The translations under genes and the position numbers were made by a program. Under the pieces are notes generated by a model. It worked only from the letters and a program-made list of their open reading frames with translations, was not told the origin of the DNA and ran no database searches. Source: Dastarcus helophoroides (lineage: Eukaryota > Arthropoda > Insecta > Coleoptera > Bothrideridae). Taken from it: a stretch of 64,000 bases of DNA. Location: positions 16,575,948 through 16,639,947 of the forward strand of contig CM053329.1 in the NCBI GenBank assembly GCA_028583605.1, written 5' to 3'. Of the stretch, positions 49,431-63,965 are shown piece after piece; the first letter of the stretch is position 1; every line of letters begins with the position of its first letter.

Positions 49431-52400
49431 AAACATCGAAGCTTTTGTTAAAATTTTCTGACCTTTTTTCTAACTTTCTACTTATGTGTCTAGATTTTTA
49501 CTTAATAGTCATTTCCTCCCATAATTTGGACTGTAAACTCAAAATCCATACTTATCCATTAAGTTTTTTTTTGAAATTTTAAACTCATATTTTTAATTTT
49601 TGAAGCATTTAAATTTCGGCTCATTATTTTTCCTATAATTTTAACTGTAAATTCAAAATCCATACTTTTTCTATTAGGTAATTTTTGTTGAAATTTTGGG
49701 ATCGCATTTTTGACTTTTTTTGCAACTTTCTATTTAGTTTTTAGATTATTACTCCATGGTCGCTTTCTCCCATAATTTGGACTGTAAACTCAAAATCCAT
49801 ACTTTTTCCATTAGATTGTTTTTTTTTTAAATTAAGGACCCATATTTTTAACTTTTAAAGTGTTTAAATTTTGACCCTATATTGCTCCTATAATTTGAAC
49901 CCTAAACTCAAAATCCATACTTTTTCTATTAGGTAGATTTAGCTAAAATTGTAGACTTATATTTGTGACTGCTTTTAACTTTCTTCTTTAGTGTCTAAAT
50001 TCTGACCCAATTCCCATTTTGTTTCACAGTTTTAAATGCAAACTCAAAATCCATAATTTTCCATTTAGGTAGTTTTCATTGAAATGTTGGACTTATATTT
50101 TTGATTGTTTTAATAATAAACTTTAGTGACTTAAATTTGACTCAATTGTCATTAGCCCCATAATTTAAACTATAAACTCAAATTCCATACTTCTTCCATT
50201 AGATAGTTTTTGTTGAAATTTTGGGCTTATATTATTGACCTCTTTTTCAATTTTTTACTAAAATGTCTAGATTTTTACCTAATGGTCATTTCTTCCCATA
50301 ATTTGAATTGTAAACTCAAAACCCATACTTTTTGCATTGAGTTTTCTTGGAATTTTGGACTGGTATTTTTGATTTTTAAAGTGTTTGAATTTTGACTCAA
50401 TATTTTTCCTATAATTTGAACTGTAACTTTAAAATCCATACTTTTTCTATTAGGCAGTTTTTGTTGAAATTTTGGGCTCGTATTTTTGACTTTTGTTTGT
50501 AAATTTCTATTAAGTATCTAAAATATTACACAATGGTCATTTTCTTTCATAATTTGGACTGTGAACTCAAAATCCATACTTTTTCTGTTAGATTGTTTTT
50601 TTTCAATTTAAGACTCATATTTTTAACTTTTAAAGTGTTTAAATTTTAAGCCAATATTGCTTTTATAATTTAAACTCTAAACTCAAAATCCATAATTTTT
50701 CTATTAGGTAGATTTTGTTAAAATTTTAGACTTATATTTGTTACTTTTCTTAACTTTCTTCTTTAGTGTCTAAATTTTAACTCAGTTACCATTTTGTTTC
50801 ATAATTTTAAATGCAAACTCAAAATCCATAATTTTCCATTTAGGTAGTTTTTATTGAAATGTTGGACTTATATTTTTGACTTTTTTTATAACTAACTTTA
50901 GTAACCTGATTTTGCCTCAATTGTTATTAACTCCCATAATTTAAACTATAAGTTTAAAATCCATACTTTTTCTATTGGGTAGTTTTTGTTGAAATTTTGG
51001 GCTCATATTCTTGATCTTTTTTTAGCTTTTTACTTAAGTGTCTAAATTTTTACTTAATGGTCCTTTCGCCCTATAATTTGGAATGTCAACTCATAATCCA
51101 TATTTTTGCATTGGTTTTTTTAAACTTTGGGCTCAAATTTTTTACTTCTAAAGTGTTTAAATTTCGACACAGTATTTGTCCTATAATTTGAGTGGTAAGG
51201 TCAAAATCCATACTTTTTCTATTAAGTAGTTTTTTTTAATTTTGGGCTCTTATTTTTTGATTTTTTTTGTAAATTTTTAATAAGTGTCTAGAATATTACT
51301 CATTTGGACTGTAAACTCAAAATCCATATTTTCTCCATTTGATTGTTTTTTTGAAATTTAAGACCCATATTTTTAACTTTTAAAGTGTTTAAATTTCGAC
51401 CCAATATTCAAACTCGAAATCCATACTTTTTCCATTAGGTAGATTTTGCTAAAATTTTAGATTCATATCCGTGGATTTTTTTAACTTTCTTCTTTAGTGT
51501 CTAAATTTTGACTTAATTACTATTTTGCCCTATAATTTTAAATGCAAACTCAAAATCCATACTTTTCCATTTAGGTAGTTTTTATTGCAATGTTGGACCT
51601 ATATTTTTGACTTTTTTTATAACTAAAGTTTGTAGCTTTATTTTGACTCAATTGCTATTAGCCCCCATAATTTAAACCAATAAACTCAAAATCGATACTT
51701 TTTCTGTTACGTAGTTTTTGTTAAAATTTTTGGCCCATAATTTTGACCTCTTTTTCAATTTTCTACTTAAATGTCTAGATTTTTACATTAGGGTTATTTC
51801 TTCCCATAATTTGGACCGTAAACTCGAAATCCATACTTTTTCTATTAGGTAGATTTTGTTGAAATTTTGGGCTCGTGTTTTTGACTTTTTTTTGTAAATT
51901 TATATTTAGTATTTAAAATTTTACTCAATGGTCATTTTCTTCCATAATTTGGACTGTAAACTCAAAATCCATACTTTTTGCAATGAGTTTTTTTGGAATT
52001 TTGGACTCATACTTTTGATTTTTAAAATGTTTATATTTCGACCTAATATTTTTCCTATAATTTGAACAGTAACCTTAAAATCCATACTTTTTCTATTAGG
52101 CAGTTTTTGTTGAAATTTTGGGCTCGTGTTTTTGACTTTTTTTTGTAAATTTCTATTTAGTATTTAAAATTTTACTCAATGGTCATTTTCTTCCATAATT
52201 TGGACTGTAAACTCAAAATCCATACTTTTTGCATTGAGTTTTTTTGGAATTTTGGACTCATACTTTTGATTTTTAAAATGTTTATATTTCGACCTAATAT
52301 TTTTCCTATAATTTGAACAGTAACCTTAAAATCCATACTTTTTCTATTAGGCAGTTTTTGTTGAAATTTTGGGCTCGTGTTTTTGACTTTTTTTTGTAAA

Positions 52401-52490
52401 TTTCTATTTAGTATTTAAAATTTTACTCAATGGTCATTTTCTTCCATAATTTGGACTGTAAACTCAAAATCTATACTTTTTCCATTTGAT
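49431..52490 (+). repeat. CTCAAAATCCATAC satellite, plus orientation, with 251 bp dimers
   Basis: Opens with the border motif ATGGCCGAGGCGTTAGCCGA, also seen at the edge of block U. It contains a copy of the hexamer unit (around 49750-50570), then diverged monomers. Near 51870 there are three tandem copies of a 251 bp two-monomer unit (GCTCGTG at 51871, 52122, 52373), almost identical. Confidence 0.9.
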
Positions 52491-53640
52491 TGTCCATATT
52501 TATTTCAAAATTTCAACTTGTTCTCAAAATTTTTACTTATTTTGAAAGTTTCCACCTTTATTAAAATTTCGTCTTTTTTAAAAAAAATTTCTTTTATAAT
52601 TTGAAGATTTCAGTTCTTAAAATGTTGACCTTCTCTCGAAGTTTTCGAGTTGTTTTCTAAGCGTTGACGTTTTCTCGAATTTCTGATTTTTCCTTTTCAA
52701 ATTTATATAAATATTTTTGATGAAAATTTCGACTTTCTTCAAAAGTGGACTTTTTTAAATGTTTCGTGGTTTTCTCGAAATGGCTTTTCTGAAAATTGTT
52801 TTTACACATTTTTTTGTTTGAAAAATTTGATTATAAAAAAACTTTTTAAAAAAGTTGAACAATTCGACATTTTAGAATGTTTACTCTTTTTTTTAACTTT
52901 AATGTCTCTGTAAAAATGCGGACTTCAAATTTTTAGGCTTTTCAAAATGTTGGCTTGTTATAAATGTAGATTTTAAAAAAAAATTTAGTAACTCAAAATT
53001 TCCACTTCTTCCAAGTTGCTATTTTTATCAAAATATTGACTTTTTTTCGAAAATTACCATTTCGACTTTTTTGAAAAGTTCGACTTTCTTGAAATTTACT
53101 TTCCATAACTTTAGACCTTTTTTTGATTTCATTTTTTTAGACGTTATTGACGTTTTTGGAAATAACGTTTTTTTCTCTTTAAAATTTAGACTTTTTTACC
53201 AAATTGTGATACAAATTTTCGACTTTTTTTCCGAACATTTGACTGTTGTAAATTTAACTTAAAAAAGATCGAGGTTTAGAAATTTGCATTTTTTTCAAAT
53301 CTCCATTTTCAACAAAATTGGCTCTTTCTTTAAATTTCTTTTTTTAATAAAAATTTAATTTTTTCCTCAAAACTTTGAAATTGAAAATTTAAACTGAATA
53401 TTTTGATTTTTTTGAAAGTTTTAACTTTCTCGACTTTTCGTAATTTTTGACTTGTAAAAATTTTTCTATTTTTTTAATTTCGACTTGTTTGAACATTACA
53501 GATTCTTTTTTTTGGCAATTTCTCAATTTTTTCGAACACTTCGACTCTTCCTAACATTGTGACCTTTTTTAAATTTAGACTTTTTCAGAAAATCTTAGCT
53601 TTCAAAATAAATTCAGCATTTCAAAATATCTAAATTTTTC
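52491..53640. repeat. Degenerate short T-rich quasi-tandem array
   Basis: AAATTTCGACTTTTTT-type units as in 1-3960; no larger repeat seen and no gene. Confidence 0.72.
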
Positions 53641-53965
53641 AAAATTTTGTTAGATAACGCTCTCAGATAGTTATATTAAAAAAATCCGAGTACAATTGCG
53701 CTAAGGTTTTGTCCTAACGATAAATGACGATGTCGTCGCTGTCAAATCATCAAATAGAGAATGGAGAAATGTTATTTATCATTTCTGGATATTAGTTTGG
53801 GAATATCTGAAATGTATTTCGGGAATAAATTGTATCTTATTAACTATCTCGTCTTACAAGGAACGCCTGTATCAATTTTCGTCAAAATCGCTTTAGTTAT
53901 TAAGCAGTGAAAAGCCAACAAACAGACAGACAAACACACTTTGGCATTTATATATTAATATACTC
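53641..53965 (+). mobile_element. Probable 3' end of an RTE-like LINE
   Basis: Non-repetitive 320 bp ending AACAGACAGACAAACACACT then TTGGCATTTATATATTAATA. This resembles the 3' terminal segment common to RTE-type LINEs and their derivatives in insects, as I recall it. There is no coding part. It would be a 5'-truncated insertion. Confidence 0.5.
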
Positions 53966-53989
53966 AAAAAAGTTTCAGAAACGTACTGA

Positions 53990-56510
53990 AATACAAGTAA
54001 ACACTTAAAAAAATCAAATATATAATTTCAAAACTTCAGCAAAAACACCTATTAGAAAAAGTATGGATTTTTGAGTTTCGATTCCAAATTATGGGAAAAA
54101 ATGACAATTGAGTTAAAATTTCAAACACTTAGGTAAAAAGTTGGAAAAGAAGCCAAAAATATGGGTTCAAAATTTCAACAAATTTCAACTAGTACAAAAA
54201 GTATGGATTTTGAGTATACAGCCCAAATTATAGGGGAAATATTGAGTCGAAATTTAAACACTTAAAAAATTAAAAATATCGGTCCAAAATTTCAGCAGAA
54301 ACAATCTAATAGAAAAAGTATGGAATTTAAGTTTACAGCATAGTTTATAGGAAAATTGACAATTGAGTCGACATTTAGACATTTCAGCTGCAAGTTAAAA
54401 AAGTCACAAAAATGAGTCTAAAATTTAAACCAATTCTACCCAATAGAAAAAGTATGGATTTTGAGTTTACAGTTGAAATTATAGGAAAAATATTGAGTCA
54501 AAATTTAAACAGTTAAAATGTTAAAAATGAGTCCAAAATTAAAAAAACAACTTAATGAAATAAGTATGAATTTTGAATTTGCAGTTTAAATTATGGAGAA
54601 AATAACGATTGAGTAAAAATCTAGACACTGAAATAAAAAGAAAGTTAAAAATACCAGTTCAAACTTTCAATCAAACATGATAGAAAACGTATGGACTTTA
54701 AGTTAAGGGCCCAAATCGAAAATGACAATTGAGTCAAAATTTGGACACCTAAGTAGAAAGCAAGAAAGAAGGTCAAAATATAAGTCCGAAATTTCAGCAA
54801 ACACTATCTAATGAAAAAAGTATGGATTTTGAGTTTACAAAACAAATTATATGAGAAAAATAACAATTGAGTCAACATTTTAGACATTTAAAAAGTCAGA
54901 AATATAGATTCAAAATTTCAAAAAAAAACACCTGATAACAAAGTATGGATTTTGAGTTTGGAATCCAAATTATGGGAAAAATACGGCAATTGAGTCAACA
55001 TTCGAAATCTTAGATAGAAAGTTAAAAAAAAATTCAAAAAACATGTGCTCGAAATTTCAACAAAATTTATCTTATGGAAAAAGTGCGGATTTTGAATTTA
55101 TAGTCCAAATTATGAGAGTAAATGCCAATTAAAGCAAAATTTAAACATTTGAATATATTAAAAATATGAGTCCAAAATTTCAACAATAACAATCCAATAG
55201 AAAAAGTGTGGGATTTGACCTAACATTCCAAATTATAAAGAAAAATGACAACTGAGTCAAAATTTGGACATTTCAGCTGCAAGTTAAAAAAATTCACAAG
55301 TATTAGTCTGAAACTTCAGCAAAATCTACCTAATAAAATAAGTATGGATTTTGAGTTTTCAGTCCAGGAGAAATATTGGATCGAAATTTAAACATTTTAA
55401 AAGTTAAAATTATAAGTCTTGAATTTCAAAAGAACAATCTAATGGAGAAAACCATGGATTTCGACTTTACAGTCCAAAATATGGAAGAAAATAACCATTG
55501 GGTAGTATTCTAGATACTAAATGGAAATTTACAAAAAAAAGTCAAAAATACAAGCCCAAAATTTCAACAAAAACTACCTAATAGAAAACGTATAGATTTT
55601 AAGGTTACAATTCAAATTATAGGAAAAATATTGAGTCGAAATTTAAACACTTTAAAAATCCAAAAAAAACCAATGCAAAAAGTATGGATTTTGAGTTTAC
55701 AGTTAAAATTATGGGAAGAAATGACCATTAGGTAAAAATCTAGACATTTAAGTAGAAAATTGGAAAAGAGGCCAAAAAATATAAGCCTAAAATTTCAACA
55801 AAAACTATCTAATAAAAGAAGTATGGATTTTGAGTTTATAGTTTAAATTATGGCGGCTAATGACATTTGAGTCAAAATTAAGTTACTAAAGTTTGTTATA
55901 AAAAAGTCAAAAATATAGGTCCAACATTTCAATAAAACTACCTAAATGGAAAATTATGGATTTTAAGTTTGCATTTAAAATTGTAAACCAAAATGGTAAT
56001 TAAGTTTAAATTTAGACACTAAAGAAGAAAGTTAAAAAAATTCACAAATATAAGTCTAATAGAAAAAGTATGGATTTTAAGGTTACTGTTCAAATTATAG
56101 GAAAAATATTAGTTCGAAATATAAACACTTTAAAAATCAAAAGTATAAGTCCAAAATTCCAAAAAAAACTCAATGCAAAAAGTATGGATTTTGAGTTTAC
56201 AGTCCAAATTATGGAAGAAAATAAATGACCATTGAGTAAAATTTTAAATACTAAATAGAAATTTACAAAAAAAAGTCAAAAACACGAGCCCAAAATTTCA
56301 ACATAAAACTACCTAATAGAAAAAGTATGGATTTTGAGTTTACCGTCCAAATTATGGGAAGAAATAACCCTTATGTAAAAATCTAGACATTTTAGTAGAA
56401 AATTAAAAAAGAGGTCAAAATTATGGGCCCAAAATTTCAACAAAAACTACCTAATAGAAAAAGTATGAATTTTGAGTTGAGAGTTCAAATTATAGGAGCT
56501 ATATTAGTAG
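53990..56510 (-). repeat. CTCAAAATCCATAC satellite, minus orientation
   Basis: Some 19 diverged monomers carry GTATGGATTTTGAGTTT every 110-145 bp (for example 54060, 54201, 54453, 54820). They are more diverged than the 45.8-47.6 kb block, so older. No gene. Confidence 0.87.
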
Positions 56511-57739
<1,229 letters not shown>

Positions 57740-60700
57740 TCGGAGTCAATTGTCATTACTCCCTATAATTTAGACTGTAAACTCAAAATCCATACTTTTT
57801 CTGTTAGGTTTGAAATTTAAGACTCATACTTTTGACTTTATTTCTAACTTTCTACTCAAGTGTCTATATTTTGATTCAGTTGTTATTTTCTCCGATAATT
57901 TGAACTGTCAGTGCATAATCCATACTTTTCCTATTACGTTTTTTTGTTCAAATTTTGGAGTTATATTTTTGACCTTTAAAGTATCTTAATTTCAACTCAA
58001 TTGTCATTGTTCCCCATAACTTGGACTGTAAACTCAAAATCCATACTATTTTAATTAGACAGATGCTGTTGAAGTCTTGGACTTATATTTTTGACTTTAT
58101 TTTTAACTTTCTACTCAATACCCAAGTGTCCAAATTTTGTCTTAGTTGTTATTTTCTCCAATAATTTGAACTGTACACTCAAAATCCATACTTTTTCTGT
58201 TAGGTGGATTTTTTTGAAATTTTAGAATCATACTTTTGACTTTATTTCTAACTTTCTACTCAAGTGTCTATATTTTGATTTGGTAATTATTTTCCCTGAT
58301 AATTTGAACTGTCAATGCATAATCCATACTTTTCCTATTACGTTTTTTTGTTCAAATTTTGGAGTTATATTTTTGACCTTTTAAGTATCTTAATTTCGAC
58401 TCAATTGTCATTGTTCCCCATAATTTGGACTGTAAACTCAAAATCCATACTATTTTAATTAGACAGATGCTGCTGAAGTCCTGGACTTATATTTTTGACT
58501 TTATTTTTAACTTTCTACTCAATACCCAAGTGTCCAAATTTTGTCTTAGTTGTTATTTTCTCCAATAATTTGAACTGTACACTCAAAATCCATACTTTTT
58601 CTGTTAGGTGGATTTTTTTGAAATTTTAGAATCATACTTTTGACTTTATTTCTAACTTTCTACTTAAGTGTCTATATTTTGATTTGGTAATTATTTTCCC
58701 TGATAATTTGAACTGTCAATGCATAATCCATACTTTTCCTATTACGTTTTTTTTGTTCAAATTTTGGAGTTATATTTTTGACCTTCTTAGTATCTTAATT
58801 TTGACTTAATTGCCATTGTTTCCCATAATTTGGACTGTAAACTCAAAATCCATACTATTTTAATTAGACAGATGCTGCTGAAGTCTTGGACTTATATTTT
58901 TGACTTTATTTTTAACTTTCTACCCAATACCCAAGTGTCCAAGTTTTGACTTAGTTGTTATTTTTTCCAATAATTTGAACTGTATACTCAAAGTCCATAC
59001 TTTTTCTGTTAGGTAGATTTTTTTGAAATTTTAGACTCATACTTTTGACTTTATTTCTAACTTTCTACTCAAGTGTCTATAGTTTGATTCAGTTGTTATT
59101 TTCCCTGATAATTTGAACTGTCAATGCATAATCCATACTTTTCCTGTTACGTTTTTTATTCAAATTTTGGAGTTATATTTTTGACCTTTTAAGTATCTTA
59201 ATTTCGACTCAATTGTCATTGTTTCCCATAATTTCGACTGTAAGCTCAAAATCCATACTATTTTAATTAGACAGATGGTGCTGAAGTCTTGGACTTATAT
59301 TTTTGACTTTATTTTTAACTTTCTATCCAATACCCAAGTGTCCAAACTTTGACTTAGTTGTTATTTTCTTCAATAATTTGAACTGTACCCTCAAAATCCA
59401 TACTTTTTCTAATAGGTAGTTTTTGTTGGAAGTTTGGGCTCTTCTTTTTGACTTTTTTTCTAATTGTTTACCTAGTTGTCTAAATTTTTACTCAATGGTC
59501 ATATTCCCCCATAATTTGAACTGTAAACACAAAATCCATAATTTTTCTATTTGGTTGTTTTTTTGCAATTTTATTTTCATATTTTTAACTTTTAAAGTAT
59601 GTAAATTTCGACATAATATTTTCCCTATGATTTGAATTATTAACTCAAAATCCATACTTTTTCTATTTGGTAGCTTTCGTAGAAATTCCGAACTCATTTT
59701 TTAACTTTTTTGTTAACTCTCTACTGAAGTGTCTAAATTTTAACCTAATTTTCATTTCTTTCCTTAATTTGGATTCCAAATTCAAAATCCATACTTTTCC
59801 TATATGGTTGAAAATTTAAATTTATATTTTTGCCTTTTAAAGTGTCTTCTAAATTTTGACTTAATTATCATTGTTTCCCATAGTTTGGTGTGTAAACTCA
59901 AAATCCATACTTTTTCTATTAGGTGTTTTTGCTAAAAATTTGAATTTATATTTTTGCCTTTGTAAGTGTTTTCTAAATCTTGACTTAATTATCATTGCTT
60001 CCTATAGTTTGGTGTGTAAACTCAAAATCCATACTTTTTCTTTTAGGTGTTTTTGTTGAAATTTCGAATTTATATATTTACTTTTATAAGTGATTTGTTA
60101 AATTTTGAGTTAATTGTCATTGTTTCCCATAATTTGGAGTGTAAACTAAAAATCCATACTTTTTCTATTAGGTAGATTTGATAAAATCCTAAACTCGTAT
60201 TTTTGACTTTTTTTCTAACTATCTACTTAAGTGTCCAAATTTTTTACCCAACTGAATTTTGTTGAACTATAAACTCAAAATCCATACTTTCGATAATAGA
60301 TAGTTTTCTTGAACCTTTAAACTCATATTTTTAACTTTACTTTTAACTTTCCACTAAATTGTCTAAATGTTATTTAAGTTGTCATTTTTTCTCCATATTT
60401 TGGACTGTAAACTCAAAATCTATACTTTTCCTGTTAGGTTTTCTTGTTGGAATTTTGAACTTATACTTTTGACTATTAAAGTGTCTTAATTTTGAGTCAA
60501 TCGTCATTGTCCAGTATAACTTAGACTGTAAACTCACAATTCATACTTTTTCTATTAGGTTGATTTATTTTAAAATTTTGGACTCATATTTTTAACTTTA
60601 TTTGTGACTTTCTACTCAAGTGTCCAAACTTTGATTCAATTGTTATTTTTTCCGATAAATTGAACTCTCATTTCAAAATCCATACTTTTCCCAGGTTTTT

Positions 60701-60880
60701 TGTTCAAATTTGGGAATTATAATTTTGTCTTTTAAAGTGTGTTAATTTTGACTCAATCGTCATTGCCCTCATAATTTGGCCTGTAAACTCAAAATCCATA
60801 CTTTCCTAATTAGCTAGATGTTGCTGAAATTTTGGACTTATATTTTTGACTTTGTTTTTAACTTTTTACTCAAGTGTCCA
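57740..60880 (+). repeat. CTCAAAATCCATAC satellite, plus orientation, 403 bp trimers
   Basis: Core sites alternate between full (CTCAAAATCCATAC) and variant (GCATAATCCATAC) forms. The three-monomer pattern returns at 57791, 58188, 58591, 58996 and 59399, a unit of about 403 bp in four tandem copies. From 59400 single diverged monomers continue. This array lies in the intron upstream of the 57487 exon. Confidence 0.9.
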
Positions 60881-60934
60881 GCCAACCTTTTTTTGGTTCA
60901 GATAACCATCTTTGACGTGCTCCCAGTCGATATA
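60881..60934 (-). pseudogene. Duplicated first 54 bp of an acetylcholinesterase exon
   Basis: Matches 57586-57639 with four differences (three change the encoded residue, YIDWEHVKDG and QKKVG; the other sits beside one of them). The splice acceptor TTTCGTTTCAG is intact. Downstream of GTTGGC the exon is cut and satellite sequence follows. The frame would run four more codons and meet TAA, and no donor follows closely. It lies in the upstream intron in the same orientation as the gene, so it is a potential decoy exon. Confidence 0.9.
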
Positions 60935-61487
60935 CTGAAACGAAAAATAGCAAACGTGAAAGTACTATTTTCAGTTTCTACTGAACTTTCAATATGTTTA
61001 AAAGGTTTTTGTCTATTTATTCCAAAAAATGAGCTCGGAGTCAATTGTCATTACTCCCTATAATTTAGACTGTAAACTCAAAATCCATACTTTTTCTGTT
61101 AGGTTTGAAATTTTAGACTCATACTTTTGACTTTTTCTAACTTATTTCTAACTTTCTACTCAAGTGTCTATATTTTGATTCAGTTGTTATTTTCCCCGAT
61201 AATTTGAACTGTTAATGCATAATCCATACTTTTCCTATTAGGTTTTTTTTGATCAAATTTTGGAGTTACATTTTTGACTTTTTAAGTATTTTAATTTCAA
61301 CTTAATTGTCATTGTTCCCCATAATTTGGACTGTAAACTCAAAATCCATACTATTTTAATTAGACAGATGCTGCTGAAGTCTTGGACTTATATTTTTGAC
61401 TTTATTTTTAAGTTTCTACCCAAGTGTCCAAATTTTGACTTAGTTGTTATTTTCTCCAATAATTTAAACTGAACACTCAAAATCCAT
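60881..61487 (-). repeat. Segmental duplication of 57586-58190
   Basis: Colinear with about 95% visible identity over exon start, acceptor, 100 bp of intron and a full 403 bp trimer unit. A 10 base insertion (CTAACTTATT) near 61137 is the main difference. Confidence 0.9.
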
Positions 61488-61616
61488 ACTTTTTCTATTG
61501 AGTTTTGTTGAAATTTTGAAATCATATTTTTGGGTGTCTAAATTTCGACTTAACTGTCATTGTCCCTCATAATTTAGACACATATTTTTTAACTTTTTTT
61601 CTAGCTTTCTACTTAA
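61488..61616 (+). repeat. Last satellite monomers before a foldback fragment
   Basis: One and a half diverged monomers ending TTTCTACTTAAG, directly abutting GGGGACAAGATTT of the foldback element. Confidence 0.75.
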
Positions 61617-61672
61617 GGGGACAAGATTTATATTTCATTTTTTGAAGGTACCCATGAACCAGGCCGTTCCAC
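61617..61672 (-). mobile_element. Foldback element, terminal fragment at satellite edge
   Basis: GGGGACAAGATTTATATTTC to GAACCAGGCCGTTCCA, the outer part of one arm. Confidence 0.8.
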
Positions 61673-62989
61673 AAAAAAATATATATTTATTACAACATAT
61701 CAATGTATAAAATAAATTTCAATTTTTGCAAATTTAATCTTTTCCTAATAATCCAATTTCAATCCTTTAATTTTTTATTTTTTTTAATAATTCCCACTTC
61801 AGTTCAAATTCGAGACTTCGAGACATCTTAGAAATGTTCCAGAAATGTTGATATTTCATGTATAAATTTTGATATTTTCCTGAAATTTACAATTCCAAAT
61901 TGAAGCTATTTACAATTTAATCAAACATTCGTTTAAAAACCTGAATTTCATTTTAAAATTTTATATTTTATAATTAAAAATATCGTTCAAAATTTTATGC
62001 TATGAAAAATGCCAAGAGGAAAAATATGCAAAGAAACACTTTTAAGTTTTAAAAAACTTGGAATTTAAATTCGAAATTTGAGAAGAACGTAAACATTTCG
62101 AGATTTTGCATTTTTCAAATTCAAAAGCAAACCTAAATGGAAATTTTAATAAAGGCAATTATTTATTAAAATTTAAAATCTAACCTTTAAAATCCAAATG
62201 CTAGAAAGGGGCAAAAATTAAAGATGTAAATGAGAAATTTTGTGAAAAAAAAATCAATGTTTAGAAAAAAACCATCAAATTTAGCTTTATTTCAAATAAT
62301 TTAAAGGAAATCATGAATTTAAAAAAATTGCAATTTGAAAATAATTTATTGTTTTCTAATATAATTTTTATTTTTTAAAATCAAAATTTACACTTTTTTT
62401 TATAAATTTTAACTTTCTTTTCGCCTTTCGCCATTACTCTCTGTGTTTACACTTCTGCACCTCAGAAGCAAACTATGTTAGGTCCAATTTTTCCCAAACT
62501 GTATTAAAGATGTTGTGTCAATTAGAAAAAATACCATCTTTAATATGCTATCTAACCCTCAAGGTATGTAAATAAGCAGAAAATTTAGACCCTTTTAAAA
62601 AATGTCAAGTCCAGCTTTACCCCAAACCTAAACTACGTTTAGAAATTTAAATTTGTGTATCACAAGAATCAGTTTTATGACAACATAGTTTGCTTCTGCT
62701 GTAGAGAGTTGTCTGTTTATAATTTTTATGAAATTCCCATTTTCAGTACCAAATTCTCAGCATTTTTTCCTTTTTCGCAATTTCGACGGCCCGCTCTGAT
62801 TTATTTTGTTCGTTTTTCAAAGTTAAATTTAAAACTTTAATTTTTTCAATTTTTTCAAGTTCGGAATTTTCCTATAAATGTGCAACTTTTCTCAAAATTA
62901 TCTACCGCGTTTCCTATTCAACCAAGAGTATTTGGAATTTTCTAAAAAATGTTAGGTCCTAATTTGAAATCATAATTTGTTTTCAATAA
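61673..62989. other. Upstream Ace intron, AT-rich, with a small inverted repeat
   Basis: Mostly A/T-rich quasi-repeat. 62463-62479 (CAGAAGCAAACTATGTT) and 62682-62698 are perfect 17 bp inverted repeats about 200 bp apart, with further mirrored ACTCTCT/AGAGAGT outside, as in a small MITE. No gene seen. Confidence 0.6.
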
Positions 62990-63965
62990 TTTTTATTGTA
63001 AATTCAGAATCCATTCTTTTTCTATTAGGTAGCTTTTTGTTTTATTTCGGACTCATATTTTAGATTTTTTGTAACTTTCTACTAAAGTATTTAAATTTTA
63101 ATTTAATAACCTATTTCCTCTCATAAGTTTAAATGTAAACTCAAAATCCATACTTTTTCTCTTAAGTAGTTATTGAAATTTTAAACTTATATTTTCGACT
63201 TTTTAATATTATTCTACTTTAGTGACTAAATATTGACTCAATTGATATTAGTTTTCATAATTTGGACTGTTAACTCAAAATCCATACTTTTTGTTTTAGG
63301 TAGTTTTTTTAAATTTCAGACTTATATTTTAGACTTTTTAACTTTTTTACTATAGTATCTCAATTTTAACCCAATTACAACTTTCCTCCCATAAGTTTAA
63401 ATGTAAAATCAAAATCCATACTTTCTCTTTTAGATAGTTAATATCGAAATTTTTAACTTATATTTTTCACTTTTATTATAACCTTCTATTTTAGTGACTA
63501 AATTTTAACCTAATTGACATTAGCCTTGATAATTTGGACTGTTAATTCAAAATCCATACTTTTTCTAATAGGTAGTGTTTGTTGCAATTTTGGGCTCAAA
63601 TTTTTAACTTTTTTAACTGTCTACCTAAATGTCTGAATTTTTACTCAATGGACATATTCCCTCCTAATTTGAACTGTAAACACAAAATTCATAATTTTTC
63701 TACTCGGTTATTTTTTTGAAATTTTTTATTCATATCTTTGACTTTTAAAGTGTCTAAATTTTGTCCTAATATTTTTCCTATAATTTGAACTGTAAACTCA
63801 AAATCCATACTTGTTCTATTTAGTAGCCTTTGTTGAAATTCTGAACTTATATTTTGACTTTGTTTTAATTTTCTTCTGAAGTGTCTGAATTGTCATTTTT
63901 TCCCTTAATTTGAATTCTAAACCCAAAATCTATACTTTTTCTATTAGGTAGTTTTTTTTAATTTC
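62990..63965 (+). repeat. CTCAAAATCCATAC satellite, plus orientation, diverged monomers
   Basis: Core sites near 63143, 63277, 63411, 63551 and 63801, with no higher-order pattern visible. The array breaks off at about 63968, after which the last 32 bases have ordinary composition and no clear identity. Confidence 0.85.

Noticed and set aside
46276..50395. Three similar 60-codon frames (46276, 47048, 50210) as a small gene family
   Set aside because: They are the same position of the 773 bp satellite unit, so their similarity is repeat homology.
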